This document shows positions 36,570 through 45,591 of a stretch of DNA of 64,000 nt, one piece after another. Below the pieces are notes generated by a model, which was given only the letters and a program-made list of their open reading frames with translations, searched no databases and was not told where the DNA came from. The stretch is from JANQOH01 sp965201115. GTDB lineage: Bacteria > Pseudomonadota > Alphaproteobacteria > UBA7887. Within the stretch, counting starts at the first letter, position 1. Each line of letters opens with the position of its first letter. The position numbers and the translations under genes are program-made. Location of the stretch: positions 2,542,001-2,606,000 of the forward strand of contig OZ241745.1 of the NCBI GenBank assembly GCA_965201115.1. The letters run 5' to 3'.

Positions 36570-38369
36570 TTACGAGGCGCGGGCGCGGACGTAGGTTCCG
36601 GGGGCGGGGGCCAGGGGCTCGAGGGCGCCGCCGCCGGGCTCGCGGGCGGGGACTTCGCCGCCGGCCAGCGGCGCCTGCCATGCGTCCCAGTCGGGCCACC
36701 ACGACCCTTCGTTGGCGCGCGCGCCGGCGAGCCATTCATCGGGATCCGCGGGCAGCGCGTCGTTGGTCATGTGCGGGTAGCGGGCGGTTTGCGGGGAATT
36801 CGTTATGCCCGCGATGTGGCCCGACCCGGCGAGCGCGAAGCGCGCCGGCCCGCCGTAGAGCCGCGCCGAGGCGTAGCACGATTTCCACGGCGCGATGTGG
36901 TCCTCGCGCGACGCGAGGATATAGACCGGGGCGGTTACCTTCCGCAGGTCGATGGCCTCGCCGGCGAGCGTAATCCCGCCGGGGACGGCGAGCAGGTTTT
37001 CGCGGTACATGTTGCGCAGGTAAAACGAGTGCATGCGCGCCGGCATGCGCGTCGAATCGGCGTTCCAGTAGAGCAGGTCGAAGGGAACGGGCGCCTTGCC
37101 CATCAGGTAGTTGTGGACGACGAACGACCAGATCAGGTCGTTGGCGCGCAGCATGTTGAAGGTCGTGGACATTGCCGAGGCGTCGAGATAGCCGCCGGCG
37201 CGCTCCATGCGCTGTTCCAGCGCCGCGATCTGCTCGTCGTCGATGAACACGCCGAGGTCTCCGGGTTCGGAGAAATCCGCGAGGCTGTTCATGAAGGTCG
37301 CGGATGCGATGCGGTCGTCGCCGCGCGCCGCGAGCCAGCCGAGCGCGCAGGCCAGCAGCGTTCCGCCGAGGCACAGCGACGCCGCCGCGACCTCGCGCTC
37401 TCCGGTCGCGCGCTCGATGGCGTCGAGCGCGGCGATGGGGCCCTCGAGCATGTAGTCGTCGAACGTCTTGCCGCTCAGGCGCTCGCCGGGGTTGACCCAC
37501 GAGATCATGAAGACCGTGTAGCCCTGGCCCACCGCCCACCGGACGAACGAGTTTTCGGGCCGCAGGTCGAGAACGTAGAACTTGTTGATCCACGGCGGGA
37601 CGATCAGCAGCGGGCGGCGGCGCGCGCGCGCGGTCGCGGCGTCGTACTGGATCAGCTCCATCATGTCGTTGCGGAACACGACCTGTCCGGGCGTCGCGGC
37701 GATGTCGCGCCCGACCTCGAAGGCGCCGGTATCGGTCATGGCGATTTTCAGCGCGCCGTCTCCGGCCTCGAGGTCGCGAAGCAGGTTGTCGAGGCCGCGC
37801 ACGAGGTTTTCGCCGCCGGTGGCGAGGGTTTCGCGCAACACTTCCGGGTTGGTGGCGGCGAAGTTGGTGGGCGCGATGGCGTCGACGAACTGCTGCGTGT
37901 AGAACCCGGCCTTGCGCGCCGCCTGTTCGTCGAGCCCCCCGGTTTCCGCCACGGTCTTGCGAAGCCACTCCGCGGTGAGGAGATAGGACTGCTTGATATG
38001 GTCGAACAGCGCGTTTTCCTGCCATGCCGGGTCGCGGAAGCGGCGGTCGCCGCGTTCGGGCCGGGCGATGGGCGGCGGCGGTTCGCCCTCGCCTCCGGCC
38101 ATGCGCTCGGCGGTATGGCGCCAGAGGCGCGCGTGGCCGCGCCACAAGTCGGCCTGCGCGCGCGCGAGCCGCGCCGGGTCGGCCATCATGCGCCCGGTCA
38201 GGTCCATGAAGGCGCCGGCGATATTGAGCGGATCGGCGGCGGGGGCGCCTTCTCCCATGCGGCGGGCGAAGGCGCGCATAATCGCCTGGCTGCGTTCGCC
38301 GATGCGTTTCCAGGTTTCGGCGATGTCGGCGGCGCCGGCGGCGTCGCCGTTGCGGGGCGTTTCGTTCAC
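36570..38369 (-). CDS. phaC: Class I polyhydroxyalkanoate synthase
   Basis: A 599-residue PhaC. The lipase-like box reads S-L-C-L-G-G with the catalytic Cys; the first residue differs from the usual Gly. The PPWINKFYVLDL and WVNPGERLSGKTFDDYM stretches are diagnostic. The catalytic His is in GSGHIAGITNSP near residue 530. It polymerises 3-hydroxyacyl-CoA into carbon storage granules. Length fits the class I type, which needs no PhaE/PhaR partner. phaA and phaB are not in the window. Confidence 0.93.
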   Translation of the reverse strand: MNETPRNGDAAGAADIAETWKRIGERSQAIMRAFARRMGEGAPAADPLNIAGAFMDLTGRMMADPARLARAQADLWRGHARLWRHTAERMAGGEGEPPPPIARPERGDRRFRDPAWQENALFDHIKQSYLLTAEWLRKTVAETGGLDEQAARKAGFYTQQFVDAIAPTNFAATNPEVLRETLATGGENLVRGLDNLLRDLEAGDGALKIAMTDTGAFEVGRDIAATPGQVVFRNDMMELIQYDAATARARRRPLLIVPPWINKFYVLDLRPENSFVRWAVGQGYTVFMISWVNPGERLSGKTFDDYMLEGPIAALDAIERATGEREVAAASLCLGGTLLACALGWLAARGDDRIASATFMNSLADFSEPGDLGVFIDDEQIAALEQRMERAGGYLDASAMSTTFNMLRANDLIWSFVVHNYLMGKAPVPFDLLYWNADSTRMPARMHSFYLRNMYRENLLAVPGGITLAGEAIDLRKVTAPVYILASREDHIAPWKSCYASARLYGGPARFALAGSGHIAGITNSPQTARYPHMTNDALPADPDEWLAGARANEGSWWPDWDAWQAPLAGGEVPAREPGGGALEPLAPAPGTYVRARAS

Positions 38370-38532
38370 GTTGCGCTCGTCCGTTCGTTGGCGGGGTTGC
38401 GGTCGGCGGCATGGCGCGGGCCGCGAACCTGTACCGGCGGTTGCGCGCCGCCGCGCTCCGGTGTAGTTTCATGCGGCGCGGCGGCCTCGCCGCGCCCGGC
38501 GCCGACGCCATGGAGTTCAAGGACGCCGCCGC

Positions 38533-39366
38533 ATGACGGTTTTCCACGATATGTTACGCGGCGCGGCGCCGCAAGCGGGCGCGGGGCGCCCGCTCCCGGC
38601 GCGCGGCGCCGGCGGGGCGCCGGCGGCCCGGAGGAGAGCGATGGGCGTTTTCGCCGCCGCGCTCGCCTTGGGCGCGTGCTCCGGCGGCGGCGAAACGCAA
38701 TGGTACAACCCCGCCGACTGGTACGAGATAATCGCGGGGGGCGGCGAGGAGCCTGTCGATCCGGCGCTCGCGGCGCGCGTCGCCGCCGAGCGCGCGGGGC
38801 CGATACCGGGCGCGGACGAGCCGTATCCCGCGGTCGGTACGGTTCCGGGCGCGGCGCCGGCGACGACGCGGGAGGACGAGCGGGCGCGGCTGCGGGAGAA
38901 CCTGGCCGCGGCGCGCGGCGGCGCGGCGCCGGCCGCCGAGGCGCCGCCGGTCCCGCCGAGCGCGATGATCGCCGCCGCGGGCGCGGCGCCGGGCGGGCAG
39001 GTCCATGTCGCGGTCATACATTACCTGCACGGTTCGGCGCGGCTGGTTGCGGAGGATCGGACGGTTTTGCGGCGCGTGGCGGATTCGCAGCGCGCGCGCG
39101 ACGCGGCCGTGCGCATCGTGGGCCACGCCAGCGGGACGGCGGGGGACGGCGGCGGCCCCCGCGAGACGGTGGCCAATTTCCGCATGGCGCTGAAGCGCGC
39201 GCGGGGCGTGGCCGACGAGCTGGCGCAGCTGGGCGTTCCGGCCGAGCGCATGCTGGTCGAATCGCGGTCGGACGCCGAGCCGGCCTTTTCGAACGCCACC
39301 GCTCTCGGCGAGGCGGCGAATCGCCGCGTGGACATCTATTTTTTGGCGCCCGTTGCTCCCCGCTGA
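38533..39366 (+). CDS. OmpA-domain lipoprotein
   Basis: The long reading is 277 residues. A hydrophobic stretch ends in the lipobox LALGAC, followed by a W-x-N-P-A-D-W-Y motif and a Pro/Ala-rich linker. The C-terminal OmpA-like domain (about 155-275) starts VAVIHYLHGSARL and has the peptidoglycan-binding pattern NFRMALKRARGVADEL and ANRRVDIYF. It likely anchors the outer membrane to the wall. The ATG at 38641 has GGAGGAGAG just upstream but would leave the signal peptide without basic residues; the ATG at 38533 includes ARRRA. The start is therefore uncertain. Confidence 0.7.
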   Translation: MTVFHDMLRGAAPQAGAGRPLPARGAGGAPAARRRAMGVFAAALALGACSGGGETQWYNPADWYEIIAGGGEEPVDPALAARVAAERAGPIPGADEPYPAVGTVPGAAPATTREDERARLRENLAAARGGAAPAAEAPPVPPSAMIAAAGAAPGGQVHVAVIHYLHGSARLVAEDRTVLRRVADSQRARDAAVRIVGHASGTAGDGGGPRETVANFRMALKRARGVADELAQLGVPAERMLVESRSDAEPAFSNATALGEAANRRVDIYFLAPVAPR

Positions 39367-39382
39367 CCGCCGGGGGCCGGCG

Positions 39383-40597
39383 ATGAACGAAGATTTCGAG
39401 CGCATCGCGCGCCTGCCGCCCTATGTTTTCGCCGAAGTAAACGAGATGAAGGCCCGCGCGCGCGCCGCCGGCCGCGACGTTATCGATTTCGGCATGGGCA
39501 ACCCCGACCGCCCGACGCCCGATCATATCGTCGAGAAGCTGGTGGAGACGGTGCGCAAGCCGCGCACCCATCGGTATTCGACATCGCGCGGGATACCCGG
39601 TTTGCGGCGCGCGATGGCGGGCTATTACCGGCGCCGCTTCGGGGTCGAACTCGATCCGGAGACGGAGATCGTGGCGACGCTGGGCTCGAAGGAGGGGCTG
39701 GCCAATCTCGCCTCGGCGATTACGGCGCCCGGCGATACGGTGCTGGCGCCGAACCCGAGCTACCCTATCCATCCGTATGGGTTCGTCATCGCCGGCGCGG
39801 AGGCCGTTCCGGTGCGCTGCGGGCCGGGGGTCGACTACCTGGCCGAGCTGCGGCGCGCGGCGGGGCAAAGCCCGCGGCCGCCGAAGGCGATGGTGATCAA
39901 CTTTCCCAACAACCCGACGGCGGAGACGGCCGACCGGGCGTTTTACGAAGGCGCGGCGGCGTTCGCGCGCGAGCGCGGCATCTGGATACTCTCCGACCTG
40001 GCCTACGCGGAGATCTATTTCGACGACCCGCCGCCGCCGTCGATCCTGGAGGTTCCGGGCGCGACCGACCTTGCGGTGGAGTTTACGTCGTTGAGCAAGA
40101 CCTACTCGATGCCGGGCTGGCGCATCGGATTCGCGGCCGGCAACCGGCGGCTGATACAGGCGCTGGCGCGCATCAAGTCGTATTTGGACTATGGGGCGTT
40201 CACGCCGATCCAGGTGGCGGCGGCGGCGGCGCTGAACGGGCCGCAGGACTGCGTGGAGGCCATCCGCGCGCGCTACCGCGAGCGCCGCGACGTTCTGGTG
40301 GAGAGTTTCGCGCAAGCGGGGTGGGACATCCCGCGCCCGCGGGCGACGATGTTCGCCTGGGCGCCGGTTCCGCCGCAATGGCGGGCGACGGGGTCGCTGG
40401 CCTTCGCCAAGGCGCTGCTGGCGGACGCCGACGTAGCGGTGGCGCCGGGAATCGGCTTCGGCGAATACGGCGAGGGTTGGGTGCGGCTGGCGCTGGTGGA
40501 AAACCGCCAGCGCATCCGCCAGGCGGCGCGGAGCGTGAAGGCGTTTCTCGCGCGGTCGGACGAAGCCGCGGCGCCGCGGCGGGCGGCGGCGCTGTGA
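39383..40597 (+). CDS. Class I/II aminotransferase (AlaC / LL-diaminopimelate aminotransferase-like)
   Basis: A 404-residue fold-type I PLP enzyme. The cofactor Lys is in SLSKTYSMPGWRIGF, and the family motifs NFPNNPTAE and SDLAYAEIYFDD are present. The N-terminus ARLPPYVFAEVNEMKARARAAG is typical of the alphaproteobacterial alaC-like gene that precedes hom. It makes an amino acid from its 2-oxo acid, alanine being the best guess. The next gene's GTG overlaps its stop. Confidence 0.88.
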   Translation: MNEDFERIARLPPYVFAEVNEMKARARAAGRDVIDFGMGNPDRPTPDHIVEKLVETVRKPRTHRYSTSRGIPGLRRAMAGYYRRRFGVELDPETEIVATLGSKEGLANLASAITAPGDTVLAPNPSYPIHPYGFVIAGAEAVPVRCGPGVDYLAELRRAAGQSPRPPKAMVINFPNNPTAETADRAFYEGAAAFARERGIWILSDLAYAEIYFDDPPPPSILEVPGATDLAVEFTSLSKTYSMPGWRIGFAAGNRRLIQALARIKSYLDYGAFTPIQVAAAAALNGPQDCVEAIRARYRERRDVLVESFAQAGWDIPRPRATMFAWAPVPPQWRATGSLAFAKALLADADVAVAPGIGFGEYGEGWVRLALVENRQRIRQAARSVKAFLARSDEAAAPRRAAAL

Positions 40598-41880
40598 GCC
40601 GGCCGCTGCGCGTCGGGCTCGCCGGCCTGGGAACGGTCGGCGCCGCGGTGGCGAAACTGCTGCGCGATCGGCGCGGCGCGCTGGCGGATCGCTGCGGCCG
40701 GCCGATCGAAATCGCCGCGGTCTCGGCGCGCGACCGCCGCAAGGACCGCGGCGCGGCGCTCGACGGGGTCGAGTGGGTCGACGACGCGGCGGCGCTGGCG
40801 GACCGCGATATCGATGTCGCGGTGGAGGCGATCGGCGGCGAGGGCGGCGCGGCGCTGGCGCTGGCGCGCCGCGCGCTCGACCGCGGCGTCGATGTGGTAA
40901 CGGCGAACAAGGCGCTGATCGCGCGCCACGGAACGGAACTTGCGCGGCGCGCCGAGGCGGGCGGCGCTAGCCTCGCGTTCGAGGCGGCGGTGGCGGGCGG
41001 CATTCCGGTCGTCAAGGCGCTGCGCGAGGGGCTCGCCGCCGCGCGCGTGCGGCGCGTGTTCGGCATTCTCAACGGCACCTGCAACTACGTGCTCACCGAC
41101 ATGCGCGAGACGGGCCGGTCGTTCGAGGCCGCGCTCGCCGAGGCCCAGGCGCTGGGTTACGCCGAGGCCGACCCCGCCTTCGACGTCGACGGCGTGGACG
41201 CCGCCCACAAACTGGCGATTCTCGCCAGTTTGGCGTTCGGAACACGGGTGGATTTCGATTCGGCGCATGTGGAAGGGATTCGCAACGTCGCGCCGGAAGA
41301 CATCGCGTATGCGGAGGAGCTGGGCTATCGCATCAAGCTGCTGGGCATCGCCGAGCGCCGCGAGGACGGGCTTGCGCAGCGCGTACACCCCTGCATGGTT
41401 CCGCGCGCGGCGCCGATCGCGGCGGTCGAAGGCGTGCTGAACGCCGTGGTGTGCGACGCCGGCGAGGCGGGATCCACCGTCTATGAGGGCCCCGGCGCGG
41501 GCGCGGGGCCGACGGCGGCGGCGGTCGCGGCGGACATTGTGGATGCGGCGCGCGGGCGGCGCGCGCCGGCGTTTTCGGTTCCGGTCGCGGCGCTGGAGGC
41601 GGCGCCCGCCGCGCCGCTCGCGCGCCGCCGCGGCGCCTGGTACGTCCGTCTCTCGGTAGCGGATCGGCCCGGCGTCATCGCCGATATCGCGGCGCGCCTG
41701 CGCGACCGTTCGGTGTCGATCGAGGCGTTCGTCCAGCGCGCGCGCGGCGCGGCGCCGGTTCCCGTGGTCATGACGACGCACGAAACCGACGAAGCCTCGA
41801 TGCGGGCGGCGCTGGCGGATATCGCGGCGCTCGACGCGGTCGCCGCGCCGCCGCGGTCGATCCGTATCGAAACGCTGTAA
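40594..41880 (+). CDS. hom: Homoserine dehydrogenase
   Basis: A 428-residue monofunctional enzyme. The NAD(P) motif is GLAGLGTVGAAV. The catalytic region has GGIPVVKALREGL, GILNGTCNYVLTDM and YAEADPAFDVDGVDAAHKLAILA, and a C-terminal ACT domain (about 345-428, VRLSVADRPGVIADIA) allows threonine feedback. It reduces aspartate semialdehyde on the way to threonine and methionine. GTG start at 40594, overlapping the aminotransferase stop. Confidence 0.96.
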   Translation: MSRPLRVGLAGLGTVGAAVAKLLRDRRGALADRCGRPIEIAAVSARDRRKDRGAALDGVEWVDDAAALADRDIDVAVEAIGGEGGAALALARRALDRGVDVVTANKALIARHGTELARRAEAGGASLAFEAAVAGGIPVVKALREGLAAARVRRVFGILNGTCNYVLTDMRETGRSFEAALAEAQALGYAEADPAFDVDGVDAAHKLAILASLAFGTRVDFDSAHVEGIRNVAPEDIAYAEELGYRIKLLGIAERREDGLAQRVHPCMVPRAAPIAAVEGVLNAVVCDAGEAGSTVYEGPGAGAGPTAAAVAADIVDAARGRRAPAFSVPVAALEAAPAAPLARRRGAWYVRLSVADRPGVIADIAARLRDRSVSIEAFVQRARGAAPVPVVMTTHETDEASMRAALADIAALDAVAAPPRSIRIETL

Positions 41881-41931
41881 GGTAGGCGCGGGCGGCGGGG
41901 AGGCGGCCGCCGCGCCCGAAGGAGAAGCGCA

Positions 41932-42915
41932 ATGTCCGAACGAACCACGCTCGATCGCAATTTGGCGCTGGAGGCCGCGCGCGTCACCGAGGCGGCGGCG
42001 CTGGCGTGTTCGCGCCATATCGGGCGCGGAGACGAGCGCGCGGCGGATCAGGCCGCGGTGGATGCGATGCGGCGCGCGCTCGGCGCGCTGCCCATCGACG
42101 GCACGGTGGTTATCGGCGAGGGCGAGCGCGACGAGGCGCCGATGCTCTATATCGGCGAAAAGGTGGGAAGCGGCGGGCCGAAGGTCGATATCGCGCTCGA
42201 CCCGCTGGAGGGCACCACGATCTGCGCCACCGGCGGCGCCAACGCGCTGGCGACGATCGCGATGGCCGAAGACGGCGGCTTCCTCAACGCCCCCGACGTC
42301 TATATGGACAAGATCGCGGTGGGCGGCGGCCTGCCGCCGGGAGTCGTCGATCTCGACGCCGAGCCGGGAGAAAACCTCCGCAATCTCGCCGAGGCGAAAG
42401 CCGTCGCGGTGGGCGACATCGTGGCGTGCATCCTCAACCGCCCGCGCCACGAGACGCTGATCGCCGCGGTGCGCGAGGCGGGCGCGCGGATCCGCCTGAT
42501 CCAGGACGGCGACGTCGCCGGGGTCATCGCCACTTCGCGCGCCGATGCGGGGGTCGATATCTATTTGGGCTCCGGCGGGGCGCCGGAAGGCGTTCTCGCC
42601 GCGGCGGCCCTGCGCTGCATCGGCGGGCAGATGATGGGGCGGCTTCTGTTCCGCAACGACCGCGAGCGCGGGCGCGCGCGCAAGCTCGGCATCGACGATT
42701 TCGATCGGAAATACACGCTCGAGGACCTGGCGCGGGGCGATGTCATGTTCGCCGCCACGGGCGTGACCGACGGGGCGATGCTGCGCGGCGTGCGGCGCGG
42801 CGCGAAAGGCGCGGAAACCGAGTCGCTGATCATGCGCTCCCGGACCGGGACGGTGCGGACGATACGCGCCTGGCACGATTTCACGCGCAAGCCGCCCGGC
42901 GACGATGGCCGCTAG
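41932..42915 (+). CDS. glpX: Class II fructose-1,6-bisphosphatase
   Basis: A 327-residue GlpX-type phosphatase. IGEGERDEAPMLYIGE and DPLEGTT supply the metal site, and SGGAPEGVLAAAALRCIGG is a family motif. It dephosphorylates fructose-1,6-bisphosphate for gluconeogenesis in the cytoplasm. GAAGGAGAAG precedes the ATG. It overlaps recJ by eleven bases. Confidence 0.95.
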   Translation: MSERTTLDRNLALEAARVTEAAALACSRHIGRGDERAADQAAVDAMRRALGALPIDGTVVIGEGERDEAPMLYIGEKVGSGGPKVDIALDPLEGTTICATGGANALATIAMAEDGGFLNAPDVYMDKIAVGGGLPPGVVDLDAEPGENLRNLAEAKAVAVGDIVACILNRPRHETLIAAVREAGARIRLIQDGDVAGVIATSRADAGVDIYLGSGGAPEGVLAAAALRCIGGQMMGRLLFRNDRERGRARKLGIDDFDRKYTLEDLARGDVMFAATGVTDGAMLRGVRRGAKGAETESLIMRSRTGTVRTIRAWHDFTRKPPGDDGR

Positions 42916-44716
42916 CGCGCCCGCCGCCGCCGACGCGCCGGCGTTGCTCGGCGTGGAGCGCTCGGCCGAGGGCCGGCGCTGGCAGGGCCGCTGCCCGAGC
43001 GACCGCCTGGCGCTGGCGCTGGCGCAGACGCTCGACGTGCCGGAAATCGTCGCGCGCACAATGGCGGGGCGCGGCGTGACGCCCGACCGCGCGGCGTTCT
43101 ACATGAACCCCACCTTGCGCGAAGCGCTGCCCGATCCTTCGTCGTTCGCCGACATGGACCGCGCCGCCGAGCGCCTTGCCGACGCGCTGGAAAAGGGCGA
43201 AACCATCGGCATTTTCGGCGATTACGATGTCGATGGCGCGACCGCCTCAGCGCTGTTGCGGCTCTATGTCGAGGCCGCCGGGGGGCGCGCCCGCGCGCAT
43301 ATCCCCGACCGCCGCCGCGAGGGCTACGGGCCGAACGCGCCGGCGCTCGCGCAATTGGCGCGCGACGGCGCCGGCCTGGTCGTAACGGTCGATTGCGGCA
43401 CGACGGCCTTCGACGCGCTCGGCGCGGCCGCCGACGCCGGCCTCGACGTCATCGTCGTGGATCACCACCACGCCGACGCGGAACTGCCGCGCTGCCACGC
43501 GCTGGTCAACCCGAACCGGCTCGACGATCGCAGCGGACAGGGCGCGCTGGCGGCGGTGGGTCTCGCCTTCGTCCTGCTCGTGGCGGTCAACCGCTGCCTG
43601 CGCGCGCGGGGGCGTTTCGCCGAGGGCGGGGAGCCCGACCTGTTCCGGTTTCTCGATCTGGTGGCGCTCGGCACGGTGTGCGACGTGGTTCCGCTTGCCG
43701 GTCTCAACCGGGCGTTCGTGCGCCAGGGCCTGAAGGTCATGGCGCGGCGCGGCAACCCCGGCCTCGCAGCGCTTGCCGACACGGCGCGCGTCGACTCCGC
43801 GCCCAACGCCTATCACGCGGGTTTCGTGCTCGGCCCGCGGATCAACGCCGGCGGGCGGGTGGGGGAGTCTCCGCTCGGCCACCGGCTGTTGTGCGCGCGC
43901 GACCGCGAGGAGGCGCTGCCCATCGCCATGCGGCTCGAACGGCTCAACGCCGAGCGCCGGACGATCGAGAAGGACGTGCTGGCGGCGGCGGCGGAACGCG
44001 CCGAACGGGCGATGGCCGAGGCGCCCGCGGCGCTGACCGTCGCCGGCGAAGGCTGGAGCCCGGGCGTCATCGGATTGGTCGCGAGCCGGCTGGCCGAACG
44101 CTACCGCCGCCCCGTCATGGTCTTTGCCATCGACGGCGCGGAGGCGAAAGGCAGCGCGCGCTCGGTTCCGGGCTTCGACATCGGCGCGGCGGTCGCCGCG
44201 GCGCGGGAGGCGGGGCTGGCGGCGGCGGGCGGCGGCCACCCGATGGCCGCGGGCGCGACGCTCAGGGCGGAAACCGGTTCGATCGCCGAATCGGTCGCGG
44301 CGTTCGCGCGATTTCTGCAAGACCGCGCGGCGGCGAGCGGCGCGTCGCTCCGGCCCGCAGTGTTGTGGCTCGACGGCGCGCTATCGCCGGGCGGGGCGAC
44401 GCCGGAACTGATGGACACGCTCGAGACCGCGGCGCCGTTCGGCGCCGGCAACCCCGAGCCGCGCTTCGCCATGCCGGCGTGCCGGGTCGAATACGCGAGC
44501 GTCGTGGGCGACGGCCATGTGCGTTGCCGCCTCGCGAGCATGGGCGGGGAGCGGCTGGCGGCGATTGCGTTTCGCGCCGCCGACCGGCCCGCGGGGCGGA
44601 GCCTGCTCGCCGCGCGCGGCGGCGCGTTGCACGTGGCGGGCCAGCTGCGGCGCGACCGCTGGCGCGGGCGCGACGGCGTGCAATTCGCGGTGGAAGACAC
44701 GGCGGCGGCGCGATGA
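42905..44716 (+). CDS. recJ: Single-strand-specific DNA exonuclease RecJ
   Basis: A 603-residue RecJ. The DHH-family motifs are IFGDYDVDGATAS, VDCGTTAFDA, VVDHHHADAELP and the DHHA1 motif GGGHPMAAGATL, all with metal-binding Asp/His. A C-terminal OB-like domain follows. It degrades single-stranded DNA 5' to 3' in recombination and mismatch repair. Its start overlaps glpX and its stop overlaps galU (ATGA). Confidence 0.95.
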   Translation: MAASAPAAADAPALLGVERSAEGRRWQGRCPSDRLALALAQTLDVPEIVARTMAGRGVTPDRAAFYMNPTLREALPDPSSFADMDRAAERLADALEKGETIGIFGDYDVDGATASALLRLYVEAAGGRARAHIPDRRREGYGPNAPALAQLARDGAGLVVTVDCGTTAFDALGAAADAGLDVIVVDHHHADAELPRCHALVNPNRLDDRSGQGALAAVGLAFVLLVAVNRCLRARGRFAEGGEPDLFRFLDLVALGTVCDVVPLAGLNRAFVRQGLKVMARRGNPGLAALADTARVDSAPNAYHAGFVLGPRINAGGRVGESPLGHRLLCARDREEALPIAMRLERLNAERRTIEKDVLAAAAERAERAMAEAPAALTVAGEGWSPGVIGLVASRLAERYRRPVMVFAIDGAEAKGSARSVPGFDIGAAVAAAREAGLAAAGGGHPMAAGATLRAETGSIAESVAAFARFLQDRAAASGASLRPAVLWLDGALSPGGATPELMDTLETAAPFGAGNPEPRFAMPACRVEYASVVGDGHVRCRLASMGGERLAAIAFRAADRPAGRSLLAARGGALHVAGQLRRDRWRGRDGVQFAVEDTAAAR

Positions 44717-45591
44717 GCGCCCGCATCCGCACGGCCGTTATCCCCGTCGGCGGCCTCGGCACGCGGTTTCTGCCCGCAACCAAGGCCGTGCCGAAGGAAA
44801 TGCTGCCGCTGGCCGATAAACCGCTGATCCAGTACGCGGTGGAGGAAGCGCGCGCGGCGGGGGTCGAGCGCATCGTCCTCGTCACGGCGCGGGGCAAGTC
44901 GGCCGTTGTGGATCATTTCGACGAGGCGCCGGAACTGGCGGCGGCGCTCGCCGCGGCGGGCAAGACGAACGAGGCCGCGGCGCTGGCGGCGAGCGTCGCG
45001 CCGCCGGGAACGGTGCTGGCCGTGCGCCAGCCGCGCCCGCTCGGCCTCGGCCACGCGGTGCTGTGCGCGCGCGCCGCGGTGGGGGACGAACCGTTCGCGG
45101 TCCTGCTCCCCGACGATCTGATACCGGGGCCGCGCCCCTGCCTTGCGCAAATGATCGAGGCGTGGGCGGAAACGGGCGGCATGCTTGTCGCGGCGATGCG
45201 CGTTCCGGCCGCGGAGACCGGGCGCTACGGCATCGTGGCGCCGGGCGCGCGCAAGGGGCGCCTGGTCGCGGTTTCCGGGCTGGTGGAAAAGCCGGCGCCC
45301 GGCGCCGCGCCGTCGGACCTCGCCATCGTCGGGCGCTATATCCTTGCGCCGCCGGTGTTCGCGCACCTGGAGAGCGGGCGCCGCGGCGCGGGCGGCGAAA
45401 TCCAGCTGACCGACGCCATCGCCGCGGCGGCGGGCGCGGCGCCGGTCCATGCCTTCCTGTTCGAGGGCGAGCGTTTCGACTGCGGCGACAAATTGGGGTT
45501 TCTCGAAGCGTCCATCGCGTGCGCGCTCGCGCGGCCGGACATGGCGGACGGCGTGCGCGCGATGCTCGCGCGGCGCGCGCGGCGGGCATGA
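44713..45591 (+). CDS. galU: UTP-glucose-1-phosphate uridylyltransferase
   Basis: A 292-residue GalU. VIPVGGLGTRFLPATKAVPKEMLPL is the nucleotide-binding start, with family motifs QPRPLGLGHAVLCA, VEKP and FDCGDKLGFLEA. It makes UDP-glucose for envelope polysaccharides. It overlaps both recJ and the following phosphomannomutase gene by four bases, which puts the two sugar-nucleotide enzymes in one translational unit. Confidence 0.95.
   Translation: MSARIRTAVIPVGGLGTRFLPATKAVPKEMLPLADKPLIQYAVEEARAAGVERIVLVTARGKSAVVDHFDEAPELAAALAAAGKTNEAAALAASVAPPGTVLAVRQPRPLGLGHAVLCARAAVGDEPFAVLLPDDLIPGPRPCLAQMIEAWAETGGMLVAAMRVPAAETGRYGIVAPGARKGRLVAVSGLVEKPAPGAAPSDLAIVGRYILAPPVFAHLESGRRGAGGEIQLTDAIAAAAGAAPVHAFLFEGERFDCGDKLGFLEASIACALARPDMADGVRAMLARRARRA

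Noticed and set aside
34581..38640. Plus-strand frame of over 1300 codons opposite the lipoprotein, PPK2 and PHA synthase genes
   Set aside because: Complement of three well-supported minus-strand genes; no family motifs.
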